In this document: piece after piece, positions 1 through 8,275 of the stretch
Numbering within the stretch: position 1 is the first letter of the stretch
Layout of the letters: each line of letters begins with the position of its first letter
Source of the DNA: Oscillospiraceae bacterium
Lineage (GTDB): Bacteria > Bacillota > Clostridia > Oscillospirales > Acutalibacteraceae
Assembly: GCA_015066205.1 (NCBI GenBank)
Contig: SVOV01000028.1
Location: 1-33,155, forward strand
Direction of reading: 5' to 3'
DNA length: 33,155 nt
Translations under genes and position numbers: made by a program
Notes under the pieces: model-generated
What the model was told of the DNA's origin: nothing
The model's input: the letters and a program-made list of their open reading frames with translations, nothing else
Database searches by the model: none

Positions 1-1
1 C

Positions 2-352
2 AGGATTGAGCTTCTTGACACTCCCGGAGTGCTCTGGCCGAAATTTGAGGATCCCGATGTGGGCTATAAGCTCGCATTTACGGGCGGAATCAAGGATGAC
101 ATTCTTGACATAGAGGAGCTTGCGGTAAAGCTTCTCGAAATACTCCGCGACCTTTATCCCGAAAAGCTTGAGGAAAGATATAAGATCAAGGATTTCGGGG
201 AATTCAGCGGATATGAAATATTAGAAGAAATAGGAAGAAAAAGAGGTATGCTTATTTCAAGAGGTGAAGTCAACACCTTAAGAGCCGCTACAACTCTTTT
301 TGATGAGCTTCGAGGCGGAAAGCTGGGAAAGATCTCATTTGAAAAGCCCTGA
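2..352 (+). CDS. rbgA: Ribosome biogenesis GTPase RbgA (YlqF), 3' part only
   Basis: This is the C-terminal part of a circularly permuted GTPase that acts late in 50S subunit assembly. The gene begins before the window; the frame is open from base 2. The visible protein starts with the G3 motif DTPG followed by VLWPKFED, which is characteristic of RbgA/YlqF. It continues into the helical C-terminal RNA-binding region with the pattern 'IGRKRG' and ends at TGA 350-352. The GTG at 29-31 lies inside the conserved motif and is not the start. It is followed by rnhB and yraN on the same strand, the usual Firmicutes order, so co-transcription is likely. Family assignment is firm; only the missing 5' end limits description. 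Confidence 0.88.
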   Translation, partial: RIELLDTPGVLWPKFEDPDVGYKLAFTGGIKDDILDIEELAVKLLEILRDLYPEKLEERYKIKDFGEFSGYEILEEIGRKRGMLISRGEVNTLRAATTLFDELRGGKLGKISFEKP

Positions 353-360
353 TTTTTTCT

Positions 361-397
361 GAAAGGAGAAAAACAGCATTTTGCTGTTTGTGCCGAT
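361..397 (+). promoter_or_regulatory. Ribosome binding site of rnhB separated from its ATG by a hairpin
   Basis: A good Shine-Dalgarno sequence (AAAGGAG, 362-368) lies about 29 bases before the rnhB ATG at 398, too far for normal initiation. Between them is a perfect 7-bp inverted repeat (371-377 with 383-389, 5-base loop). If it folds, it would shorten the effective distance to a normal one. No in-frame ATG, GTG or TTG lies closer to the SD. Confidence 0.5.
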
Positions 398-997
398 ATG
401 ACCTACGAATATGAAAATATGCTTAAAGAACAAGGCTACAAGGTAGTCTGCGGAGTAGATGAAGCAGGAAGAGGTCCTCTCGCAGGCCCTGTTTTTGCCG
501 CCGCGGTTATTCTTCCCGACAATATGGAGGAGCTCGGAATAAACGACTCAAAAAAGCTTTCCGAAAAAAAGAGAGATGTCCTTTTTGATGTTATAACAGA
601 AAAGGCTTTGGCCTACTGTATAGCAAGTGCCGACGAAAAGGAGATTGACGAGCTCAATATTCTCAACGCCACATTTCTTGCTATGAAAAGAGCCGTTGAC
701 GGACTTTCCTTAAAGCCCGACATTGCACTTATCGACGGAAACAGGAAGCCTGCCACGGGCATTGAAGAAATGACACTTGTAAAGGGCGATGCCAAATCAA
801 TTTCAATAGCCGCAGCCTCTATTCTTGCAAAGGTCAGCCGTGACAGATTTCTTCTTGAGCTTGATGAAAAATATCCCGAATACCAGTTCAGAAAGCATAA
901 GGGCTACCCCACCGCACTTCATTATGAAATGATAAAGGCTCACGGAATATCCCCGGTTCACAGGCTTTCATTTCTTAAAAACTTAAGTGAAAAATAA
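398..997 (+). CDS. rnhB: Ribonuclease HII
   Basis: RNase HII cuts the RNA strand of RNA-DNA hybrids and removes single ribonucleotides from DNA. The 199-residue length is normal. The catalytic DEDD set is visible: D21 and E22 in 'GVDEAGRGPLAG', D113 in 'ALIDGN' and D131 in 'VKGDAKS'. The motif 'KHKGYPT' near the C-terminus is also typical. The start ATG at 398 was chosen because the conserved 'VCGVDEAG' follows at the usual distance and there is no alternative start, although the SD sits unusually far upstream with a hairpin between. The stop codon TAA (995-997) overlaps the yraN ATG by one base (TAATG), so translation of the two genes is probably coupled. Confidence 0.95.
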   Translation: MTYEYENMLKEQGYKVVCGVDEAGRGPLAGPVFAAAVILPDNMEELGINDSKKLSEKKRDVLFDVITEKALAYCIASADEKEIDELNILNATFLAMKRAVDGLSLKPDIALIDGNRKPATGIEEMTLVKGDAKSISIAAASILAKVSRDRFLLELDEKYPEYQFRKHKGYPTALHYEMIKAHGISPVHRLSFLKNLSEK

Positions 998-1359
998 TGG
1001 GCCTTCCCGAGCATCTTAAGGTAGGTCTTCGGGGTGAACAGCTGGCAGCAAGATATCTCAGAGAGCATAAGTATTCGATACTTGCCGCAAACTATTCAAC
1101 AAAGCTCGGGGAAACAGATATAATTGCTTTAAAAGACAAAACTGTTTGCTTTGTTGAAGTCAAGACCCGTTCACCCGGTCAGCTTCTTTCTCCTGCAGAG
1201 GCTGTCAACTACAGAAAAGAGGAGAATCTTAAAACTAACGCTGCCGCATTTCTTAAAAATGCAAAAATAACCGAGGCTGAGATCCGATTTGATATTATTG
1301 AGGTTATTCTTCACGATCTTTATACGGCAGATATAAATCACATCAAAAATGCATTTTAA
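997..1359 (+). CDS. yraN: YraN/UPF0102 family predicted nuclease
   Basis: This 120-residue protein belongs to the YraN (UPF0102) family, which has the restriction-endonuclease-like PD-(D/E)xK fold. The signature is visible: 'GEQLAARYL' in helix 1, then 'GETDIIA' and 'VCFVEVKTR', which supply the acidic residues and the E-x-K of the putative active site. Its cellular role is not established; linkage to rnhB across bacteria suggests nucleic acid processing (inference). It starts inside the rnhB stop codon and ends just before a strong terminator, closing the rbgA-rnhB-yraN unit. Confidence 0.9.
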   Translation: MGLPEHLKVGLRGEQLAARYLREHKYSILAANYSTKLGETDIIALKDKTVCFVEVKTRSPGQLLSPAEAVNYRKEENLKTNAAAFLKNAKITEAEIRFDIIEVILHDLYTADINHIKNAF

Positions 1360-1365
1360 CTTAAG

Positions 1366-1398
1366 AAGCCGCAAGCACAACAGCTTACGGCTTTTTTT
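1366..1398 (+). terminator. Rho-independent terminator of the rbgA-rnhB-yraN unit
   Basis: A GC-rich stem pairs AAGCCG (1366-1371) with CGGCTT (1388-1393), extended inward by AAGC/GCTT with one mismatch. It runs directly into seven T residues (1392-1398). Confidence 0.88.
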
Positions 1399-1406
1399 AT
1401 ATACTT

Positions 1407-3503
1407 TTAATCATCAAAGGTAAAAACTGCTTTATTATCCTTCATTTCAAGATATGCGGAGAACGGTTTTCCGCTTTTGGAGATAAAGCCGTCTATTTTT
1501 TCTGTTTTTCCGTCAGAAAGAAGCTTTTTAGCCTGAGACGGAGTAATTACCTTTTTACAAAGAACTCCCGGAATACGGAATTTACAGCCGTCCTTATAGC
1601 CTCTGCAGCCGTAACCGTATTTTCCCTTTATTACAGTTTGTCCGCAAAGAGGGCATATTCCCGTTTCATCCCCTGCAAAGCCTGAATATTTATCGGATTC
1701 GGGACTGTTTTCGGGAGCGTTGAAAACTCCTCTTATTTCATCCACAGCCTGTTTTACGCTGTCATCAACGGTAATTTCTCCCCTGAAGACCTTTTTGAGA
1801 GCCTGACCTAATTCCGAGGTCTTATATTTATCCATAGAAATTCCCATATAGGACAGCTGTTCAATAAGGTATTCACCGTCGGGAAGAATTTTATATACAT
1901 CCTTTTTAAGCTCAATATATTTACTTTTAACGGCATTATCGATAATTCCCGTTCTTGTAGCCTCGGTGCCAAGCTCAAGGCCTTCAAAAATTGCCCGGTA
2001 GTCCTCGGAATCATCCTCATTTTCAGCCGCAGCAGCCTTATCCTCTCTGAAAGGATTCTTAAGATAATTATTGAGAGTTTCTATGGTGTAATGCTTCGGA
2101 GGGCTTGTTTCTTTTTCTTTAGGCTTAAAATCAATGTTTACCTTATCGCCCTTGTTGAGGTTCGGCAGTATTTTATTGTTTTTTCCCGCCTCGTCATATT
2201 TTGTCCAGCCGGGCTCGAGAATCATAAGGCCTTTAAGATTATGGTCCTCACATTCGCCGACGCTGACGGTTATTTCGGTTTTCTGAACCACACATTCCTC
2301 ACTGCAGAAAACTGCAACAAAGCGTCGTAAAACAGCCGAATATACTGTTTTTTCTTCTTCGGAAAGCTGACCCGCCTGCGGGAATTTATATGTAGGGGTA
2401 AGAGCTGAATGGGATTCTATCTTACTGTCGTCAAATATGGTCTTTTTATCCTTGAATTCAACGGGATAGCCCTTTTCCTTTACTATACCGATGATCTTCT
2501 TTATCTTGTCCTTTTCGGCTGTCGCAAGATATTCGGAATTGGTTCTCGGATATGTAAGAAAGCCCTCCTCATAGAGCTTCTGCACTATGCGAAGAGAGGT
2601 ATCCATAGGCATTTTATATTTTTTGCCGAGATAGTTCTGAAGCTTTGAAAGAGAATAAAGCTTTCCGGGATTAAGCTTGTCCTTTTTCGTTTTCTTGGCG
2701 GTAACAACAGCCTCCTGAGCATTGAGCTTATCACAGGCACGCTGAGCCAAAGCCGCTTTTTCCTTGGGAAATTTATGCTTTGATATAAGCTCTACCGTTT
2801 CTCCGTTGGTTTCGGCAGTGCTTACAAGAGCGTAGTAGATATCGGGAACAAAGTTTCTTATTGCCATATCCCTGTCATAAATTGCCTTTACAACAGGTAC
2901 GATTACTCTTCCCACACGAAGAAGCACACCTGTACGAAGAGTGGCATATCTTGTGAGATTCACTCCGTACAGCCAGTCAATATAGGTTCTTGCAAAGCCT
3001 TCGTTGGCAAGAAGCTCATATTCGCTTTCGTCCTTCATATTTTTAAGAGCCTCTGCAACGGTTTCGGGCGTCTGATCGGGAAGCCACAGTCGAAGAAAGG
3101 GCTTTTCCGTTTTCAAGGCATTCATTACACAAAGGCGGACTATTATCTCGCCCTCACGGTCGGCGTCCCCCGCGTTTACGATAGCCTCCACATCCTCACG
3201 GTTGCAAAGTGCCTTTATAAGCTCAAACTGACGGATAATTCCCGCATCGGGCTTCTTATCCTCTCCGTTTTTAAGCTTAAAGCGGAACTTTTCGGGGAAG
3301 CAGGGAATATTCTCCATACTCCAACGCCCCGAAGAGGTTTCTCCCGTATACTCCTCTATATCACAAAGGGAAAACAAATGCCCGAAAGCCCAGGTAACAA
3401 TATACCCGAGCCCCTCAAAATATCCCGTATTCTTTTTCATCTGTCCGATCCCCGCAACGATGTTACGCGCAAGACTCGGCTTTTCTGCAATAATAAGTAT
3501 CAT
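1407..3503 (-). CDS. topB: DNA topoisomerase III, type IA
   Basis: This type IA topoisomerase relaxes or decatenates DNA through a transient 5'-phosphotyrosine link. The start at 3503 (698 residues) is preferred because 'MILIIAEKPSLARN', the typical N-terminus, begins there behind an AGGAG ribosome site; a longer open frame reaches back to 3599 into yunB but has no typical sequence. The Toprim acidic motif 'DADREGE' lies near residues 113-119. The catalytic tyrosine is Y318 in 'FLTYPRTNSEYL'. Near the C-terminus is a four-cysteine zinc finger ('CPLCGQT' then 'GYGCRG..GCKF') followed by the short 'KSGKPFSAYLE' topoisomerase-associated repeat. It lies 52 bases downstream of yunB on the same strand and is probably co-transcribed with it. 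Confidence 0.93.
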   Translation of the reverse strand: MILIIAEKPSLARNIVAGIGQMKKNTGYFEGLGYIVTWAFGHLFSLCDIEEYTGETSSGRWSMENIPCFPEKFRFKLKNGEDKKPDAGIIRQFELIKALCNREDVEAIVNAGDADREGEIIVRLCVMNALKTEKPFLRLWLPDQTPETVAEALKNMKDESEYELLANEGFARTYIDWLYGVNLTRYATLRTGVLLRVGRVIVPVVKAIYDRDMAIRNFVPDIYYALVSTAETNGETVELISKHKFPKEKAALAQRACDKLNAQEAVVTAKKTKKDKLNPGKLYSLSKLQNYLGKKYKMPMDTSLRIVQKLYEEGFLTYPRTNSEYLATAEKDKIKKIIGIVKEKGYPVEFKDKKTIFDDSKIESHSALTPTYKFPQAGQLSEEEKTVYSAVLRRFVAVFCSEECVVQKTEITVSVGECEDHNLKGLMILEPGWTKYDEAGKNNKILPNLNKGDKVNIDFKPKEKETSPPKHYTIETLNNYLKNPFREDKAAAAENEDDSEDYRAIFEGLELGTEATRTGIIDNAVKSKYIELKKDVYKILPDGEYLIEQLSYMGISMDKYKTSELGQALKKVFRGEITVDDSVKQAVDEIRGVFNAPENSPESDKYSGFAGDETGICPLCGQTVIKGKYGYGCRGYKDGCKFRIPGVLCKKVITPSQAKKLLSDGKTEKIDGFISKSGKPFSAYLEMKDNKAVFTFDD

Positions 3504-3555
3504 AATAATTCTCCTGAAAGTATATTTTAATACTTCGGAGGACTTTTGTAAAGCA

Positions 3556-4212
3556 TCAGTTGATAAGATCCTGCCAGAGACTGTCATCTTTTCCCGCATA
3601 TATTTCGGGAATCTGACCGATTATTACGGTTTCAGCTACGGGAATGCTTGTAAAGACCTGAGAGCTTAAGGACTCCCCTACAGACAGGACATATACATTT
3701 GTTGTTATATCAAGCATTGCCTTATGCATAGTCTGATTTATTCCCGAATACTCAAATGAGTTTCTGACCTCAATGGAGCACGAGCAGGATATATGGACAT
3801 TCAGGTCGATTTTCGGACCTCTCCCCGTTAAGAATGTGCTTCCCGTGAGAGTTCCCGCAGCTATTGAAATACGGCTTTCCTCAATCTCTCCGATAGCCTT
3901 GGTTATCGCAACGCTTATTATTGATTTCAGCTTATTCATCTGAACGCTGTCCGCCTTCAGGGCAGATATTTTCCCGCTTTCATCATAATCAATTTTTATA
4001 AGCTCCGAAAAATCATAGCGTTCATCAGCCATAAGCTCCGCTACAGTATCATTGATTATCACCGTGGTAAGATTCTGCGCTCTTGATAAAGCGAGTGTGT
4101 TTACTATGGGCGTCATTCTCATATCAAAAACAAAGCCTGCGCCGATCAATATCATCACAAGAAGGAACATCAGCGGGACGGCAAAAATATGACTTCTCCT
4201 TTTATTTCTCAC
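3556..4212 (-). CDS. yunB: Sporulation protein YunB
   Basis: YunB is a membrane-associated mother-cell sporulation protein, made under sigma-E in Bacillus subtilis; its molecular activity is unknown. The protein has one N-terminal membrane segment ('FAVPLMFLLVMILIGAGFVF'). The family-specific block follows in the second half: 'GTLTGSTFLTGRGPKI', then 'NSFEYSGINQTMHKAML'. GTG at 4212 is chosen as start (218 residues) because AGAGG lies 8 bases upstream; in-frame TTG (4218) and GTG (4221) sit on top of the SD. Upstream is a sequence matching the sigma-E -10 element. Together with spoIIIA it shows the organism carries an endospore programme. Confidence 0.88.
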   Translation of the reverse strand: MRNKRRSHIFAVPLMFLLVMILIGAGFVFDMRMTPIVNTLALSRAQNLTTVIINDTVAELMADERYDFSELIKIDYDESGKISALKADSVQMNKLKSIISVAITKAIGEIEESRISIAAGTLTGSTFLTGRGPKIDLNVHISCSCSIEVRNSFEYSGINQTMHKAMLDITTNVYVLSVGESLSSQVFTSIPVAETVIIGQIPEIYAGKDDSLWQDLIN

Positions 4213-4232
4213 ACTCAACACCTCTTTTTTTC

Positions 4233-4240
4233 ATTATATG
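4233..4240 (-). promoter_or_regulatory. Possible sigma-E -10 element ahead of yunB
   Basis: Read on the minus strand this octamer is CATATAAT, an exact match to the sigma-E -10 consensus CATAYAMT. It lies about 20 bases before the chosen yunB start. The matching -35 region is weak, so the call rests on the -10 sequence and the identity of the gene. Confidence 0.35.
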
Positions 4241-4257
4241 CAAAAAGCAATTAACGG

Positions 4258-4286
4258 TTGATTTTTATTTATTATGTGTGTAATAT
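4258..4286 (+). promoter_or_regulatory. Candidate sigma-A promoter for the GH27-GH95 operon
   Basis: TTGATT (4258-4263) and TAATAT (4281-4286) are spaced by 17 bases. The leader then leads to AAGGAGG (4301-4307) and ATG 4315. Confidence 0.55.
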
Positions 4287-4314
4287 ATATTTAAGAATAA
4301 AAGGAGGCTTTATT

Positions 4315-6003
4315 ATGTCAGAGTCTTTCAAAAAGTTTATAAGAAAAAACAATCTCTGTCCCGTTTGCCTTATGAAGAAATTGATGGCATCAACAAAAAT
4401 CAATGTAAACGGAGCAGACCGATTCAATAACGGCGTTGCGCTCACTCCCCCTATGGGCTGGGCAAGCTGGAATCTTTTCCGCAATAACATCAATGAAAAC
4501 ATTATAAAGGAAATGGCCGCTGCCATGAAAGCTGCCCATCTTGATGAATTGGGATATCAGTATATAAATGTCGATGACTGCTGGATGTCCTCCGTAAGAG
4601 ATGAAAACGGAAGACTGCAGGGCGATCTCGGAACCTTCCCCTCCGGCATAAAGGCCCTTGTTGAGGCTGTCAATTCCTACGGACTTAAAATGGGCATATA
4701 CACATCAAACGGCACTCTCACCTGTGAAGACCTTCCCTCAAGCCTTTACCACGAGAGAACTGATGCCGAAACCTTTGCCGAATGGGGCGTTGAATATTTC
4801 AAATATGATTTCTGCCATAACGAGGCGATTCCCACTATAGCTCCCGAAATTGAAAAGATACTCATTTCAAGAAAGGGCGAATCAGAATTTCTCACTCTCC
4901 TTGCAGAGGATGCAGAGCTTCGCGGCGATGCCGTAATTTTAGAGGATGAAAAGCTTACTCTGTCGGGAAAATATATCACCGGCCTTTCAAATGCATCGGG
5001 CAGTGCCGTGTTCTATGATATTGATATCCCCGAGGACGGAGAATATACTCTTACTCTCGGAATCAGAAAAACCGTAAGAAAAGACAAATACTGTGAGATC
5101 ATAGTAAACGGTGACAAGACCTATGCCCTTCGCTTCCCCGGAACAAAGGGTCCCTCACGAGAGGGCAGAGGGCAGACAACAGTTCATCTGAAAAAAGGAA
5201 AGAATTCTTTCTATATCCATAATCCCATAGGCTCCCGAATGGATTCAGCCGCAAAGCAGTATCAGAATATGGGCAAGGAGCTTATGAGAGCCACAAAAAA
5301 GGTGGCTGAAGAAACAGGAAGACCCGAAAAGCCCATTTGCTTCTCCATCTGCGAATGGGGTATCAATAAGCCCTGGAAATGGGGCGCTACAGCGGGAAAT
5401 CTATGGAGAACAACTCCCGATATCCGCCCCGAATGGCTTTCCATTATCGGTATCTATGAAGCAACAGTCCGTCTTTATGAATATGCGGGGCCCGGCAACT
5501 GGAACGATCCCGATATGCTTGAGGTAGGAAACGGCAATCTTACGGACAGCGAAAATGAAGCACACTTCTCTCTCTGGTGTATGCTTGCAGCTCCCCTTAT
5601 CCTCGGCAATGACCTGAGAAAATTCATAAAGGAAGACGGCTGCGTTGATGTAAACAACAAGGTGCTTAAGGTAATATCCAACAAAAAGGCTATTGCAATA
5701 AATCAGGATAAATTGGGAGTTCAGTGCAGAAGAATAAAAACAAACGGCATTACCGATGTTTTGGTCAAGCCCCTTACAAACAGGGAGGTTGCAGTCTGTC
5801 TTCTTAACAAGGGCAACGGCAAAAAGGATGTTTCCTTCAGCATAAAGGAGCTCACACAGCTTGGCTTCGTTGATCTTCCCGTATCGGACAGATATACCGT
5901 TCACGATATATGGGAAAACACGACCTTTGTAGCAAGCGACATTATAAATCAGAATCTTAACGGCCATTCCGTTAAGCTTTATAAAATTCAGGCAATGGGG
6001 TAA
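4315..6003 (+). CDS. GH27 alpha-galactosidase with an inserted CBM35/6-like domain
   Basis: Glycoside hydrolase family 27 removes terminal alpha-galactose with retention. The start at 4315 (562 residues) follows a strong SD, AAGGAGG. The barrel opens with 'LTPPMGWASWNLF' near residue 42. The predicted nucleophile is D165 in 'YFKYDFC', and the predicted acid/base is D369 in 'LWRTTPDI'; 'NWNDPDMLEVGN' is also typical. Between them, about residues 171-320, is an insertion not found in minimal GH27 enzymes. It contains 'AEDAELRGDA', 'YDIDIPEDGEYTLTLGIR' and 'TVHLKKGKNSFYI', a beta-sandwich pattern like CBM35/CBM6 sugar-binding modules. There is no signal peptide. The N-terminal 40 residues are odd and contain a CxxC pair ('LCPVCL'). 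GH95 follows after 5 bases, so the two form an operon. Substrate is inferred: imported alpha-galactosides or galactosylated glycans. Confidence 0.9.
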   Translation: MSESFKKFIRKNNLCPVCLMKKLMASTKINVNGADRFNNGVALTPPMGWASWNLFRNNINENIIKEMAAAMKAAHLDELGYQYINVDDCWMSSVRDENGRLQGDLGTFPSGIKALVEAVNSYGLKMGIYTSNGTLTCEDLPSSLYHERTDAETFAEWGVEYFKYDFCHNEAIPTIAPEIEKILISRKGESEFLTLLAEDAELRGDAVILEDEKLTLSGKYITGLSNASGSAVFYDIDIPEDGEYTLTLGIRKTVRKDKYCEIIVNGDKTYALRFPGTKGPSREGRGQTTVHLKKGKNSFYIHNPIGSRMDSAAKQYQNMGKELMRATKKVAEETGRPEKPICFSICEWGINKPWKWGATAGNLWRTTPDIRPEWLSIIGIYEATVRLYEYAGPGNWNDPDMLEVGNGNLTDSENEAHFSLWCMLAAPLILGNDLRKFIKEDGCVDVNNKVLKVISNKKAIAINQDKLGVQCRRIKTNGITDVLVKPLTNREVAVCLLNKGNGKKDVSFSIKELTQLGFVDLPVSDRYTVHDIWENTTFVASDIINQNLNGHSVKLYKIQAMG

Positions 6004-6008
6004 ATACA

Positions 6009-8219
6009 ATGAAAAACCACGAAATTCGTCTTAAAACACCTGCTGAGAACTGGGAGCACGCAACGCCTATAGGCGGCGGCTCCTTCGGTGCAATGCTTTT
6101 CGGTGCAACGGATACGGAAAAAATATATCTTTCCGAAGAAACCATATGGGCAGGAGAGGAAAGAGATACAACTATAAAGGATTTCAAGGAAAGAGTAGAT
6201 ACATTAAGACAGATGTATCTTGACGGCAGAATAACGGAGATCGATCCCTGGGCAGAGGAAAACCTCGGCGAGGGCATTGAAACCATCCGTTCCTTTGAAT
6301 ACGCGGGAATTCTTAGTATTGACTTCAAGGATAAAGCTCCTGTTTCGGATTATAAAAGAAAGCTTACTCTTAATACGGGTGTTGCTGAAATCTCCTATGT
6401 AAAAAACGGCAACAAAATAACAGAAACCGCCTTTTCCTCATATTCACAGGAAATAACGGGTGTAAAGCTTCACAGCGTAAGCCCCATTGATTTCAGTATA
6501 TCTTATGAAAGAGAGAATATAGAAAGCGTTACCTTTCTCAATGACCTTCTTCTTATAAGAGCAAAAACCGCCTGCGGAAAGCACCGCTTTGCCGTAGCGG
6601 TAAAAATAGAAACAGAAGCCGATATCTCCTATGACGGCAGCTGTATAAACATTTCCGATTCCGTTGAAACCTCACTTTTCATTTCAATAGCAACGGAATT
6701 CAATTTCGGCAACAGCTTTGAAACCTTCTGTCTTGAAGCCATAAACGATGCCGATACCTTTGAAGAAATGCTCGAGATCCATTCTGAAAGCTTTTCGGAG
6801 CTTTTCAACAATTCCGACATTTCCTTTGACACTCCCGAGGATATTGAAAAGCTTTCAACCGATGAAAGACTTTTAAGACTTAAAAATGATGAAAAAGCAA
6901 CCGATGACGGTCTTTATGCCCTTTATTTCGCATTCGGTAAATATCTTCTCATTTCATCCTCAAGATATGATACTCTTCCCGCGAATCTGCAGGGTGTATG
7001 GGTTGAAAAGCTTCAGAATCCCTGGAATTCAGACTATCATACAAACATAAATCTTCAGATGAATTACTGGCTTCCCGAGGTTGCCAATATTTCGGAATGC
7101 CATCTGCCCCTTTTCAGATATATGAATGAATATCTGCTCCAATCGGGCAAAAAGACTGCAAAGGAAAATTATCACTGCCGCGGCACGGTGCTTCATCACT
7201 TAAGTGACATCTACGGCTTTACAACTCCCGCAGACGGCATCTGGGGAGTATGGCCCATGGGCGGTGCGTGGCTGAGCTTCCATATGTGGGAGCATTTCCT
7301 CTTCACCCGTGATGTGGAATTCTTAAGAGAAACCGCTTATGATTACATCCACGAATGCGCATTGTTCTTTATGGACTTTATGTTCGAGGATAAAAACGGC
7401 TATCTTATTTCAGGTCCCTCAATGTCCCCCGAAAACGAGTATTATCCCATTGAGGGCAATACCGATATAACCGCGACCATAGCATTCTCACCCACTATGG
7501 ATATAGAGATCATCGGCGGAACGCTTCGCAATTACATTGATATGGAAAACATTCTCGGAATTAATCCCGAGGATAAAAAACAGGCAGAGGAAACTCTCAA
7601 GAAGCTTCCTCCTCTTAAAGTCGGTAAAAACGGATGTCTTATGGAATGGCTTGAGGACTATGACGAGCCCGAGCCCGGCCACAGACATATCTCCCACGCC
7701 TTCGGACTTTATCCCGACAATATGATAACGGAAAATACTCCCGAGCTTTTTGAAGCAATAAAGAACACTCTTCACAGAAGACTTTCCTTCGGCGGCGGTC
7801 ATACAGGCTGGTCGAGAGCATGGCTCATAAATCTTTTTGCAAGACTTAAGGACGGCAAAAACACCTATGAGCACTTAAGACTTCTTCTTACAAAGAGCAC
7901 TCTTTCAAACCTCTTTGATATTCATCCTCCGTTCCAGATTGACGGCAACTTCGGCGGTGCCGCAGGTGTTGCAGAATCTCTTATTCAGTCACACGAGGGA
8001 TATATCAGTATTCTTCCTGCCGCAAAAGAGGGACTTTCAGGCTCATTCACAGGTCTTAAGGCAAGAGGCGATATTACCGTTTCCGCTGTATTCAGCGAAT
8101 CCCGTGTTTCTGAGGTAACTCTCTTTGCACCTTACGATGTAAAGGTTTTAGTCAAGATAAACGGAGAAATGTACGAGATCAGCCTTGAAGACGGCAAGGA
8201 AGCTATAATCACACTGTAA
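6009..8219 (+). CDS. GH95 alpha-L-fucosidase/alpha-L-galactosidase
   Basis: Family GH95 enzymes are inverting hydrolases that remove alpha-1,2-linked L-fucose (some L-galactose) from glycans. The 736-residue protein has the full layout: N-terminal beta-sandwich ('ATPIGGGSFGAMLFG', 'LSEETIWAG'), an (alpha/alpha)6 barrel, and a C-terminal beta domain. Residues matching the studied catalytic set of Bifidobacterium AfcA are present: N346 and N348 in 'HTNINLQMNYW', E475 in 'SGPSMSPENEY', and D645 in 'HPPFQIDGNFGG'. There is no signal peptide, so it acts in the cytoplasm. ATG 6009 is five bases after the GH27 stop, without a strong SD of its own, so translation is probably coupled. Paired with GH27 it could strip galactose and fucose from the same branched oligosaccharide. 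Confidence 0.92.
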   Translation: MKNHEIRLKTPAENWEHATPIGGGSFGAMLFGATDTEKIYLSEETIWAGEERDTTIKDFKERVDTLRQMYLDGRITEIDPWAEENLGEGIETIRSFEYAGILSIDFKDKAPVSDYKRKLTLNTGVAEISYVKNGNKITETAFSSYSQEITGVKLHSVSPIDFSISYERENIESVTFLNDLLLIRAKTACGKHRFAVAVKIETEADISYDGSCINISDSVETSLFISIATEFNFGNSFETFCLEAINDADTFEEMLEIHSESFSELFNNSDISFDTPEDIEKLSTDERLLRLKNDEKATDDGLYALYFAFGKYLLISSSRYDTLPANLQGVWVEKLQNPWNSDYHTNINLQMNYWLPEVANISECHLPLFRYMNEYLLQSGKKTAKENYHCRGTVLHHLSDIYGFTTPADGIWGVWPMGGAWLSFHMWEHFLFTRDVEFLRETAYDYIHECALFFMDFMFEDKNGYLISGPSMSPENEYYPIEGNTDITATIAFSPTMDIEIIGGTLRNYIDMENILGINPEDKKQAEETLKKLPPLKVGKNGCLMEWLEDYDEPEPGHRHISHAFGLYPDNMITENTPELFEAIKNTLHRRLSFGGGHTGWSRAWLINLFARLKDGKNTYEHLRLLLTKSTLSNLFDIHPPFQIDGNFGGAAGVAESLIQSHEGYISILPAAKEGLSGSFTGLKARGDITVSAVFSESRVSEVTLFAPYDVKVLVKINGEMYEISLEDGKEAIITL

Positions 8220-8234
8220 AAATCACACTGTAAA
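8207..8234 (+). repeat. Perfect 14-bp tandem duplication across the GH95 stop codon
   Basis: The unit AATCACACTGTAAA occurs twice head to tail (8207-8220 and 8221-8234). The first copy holds the last codons and TAA stop of the GH95 gene, so the second adds only untranslated sequence. This looks like a replication-slippage duplication. Confidence 0.9.
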
Positions 8235-8240
8235 AAAAAT

Positions 8241-8275
8241 AAGTCAGCTCCTTTTCGGGAACTGACTTGTTTTTT
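8241..8275. terminator. Bidirectional terminator between GH95 and the 8274-8762 gene
   Basis: AAGTCAG (8241-8247) pairs with CTGACTT (8262-8268), with partly paired inner bases. T residues follow on the plus strand (8270-8275), and a run of A residues (8232-8238) gives a T tract for minus-strand transcripts, so it can serve both converging genes. Confidence 0.85.

Noticed and set aside
5401-6009. Open frame of about 200 codons antisense to the GH27 gene
   Set aside because: It overlaps conserved GH27 sequence, and no family motif or promoter supports it.
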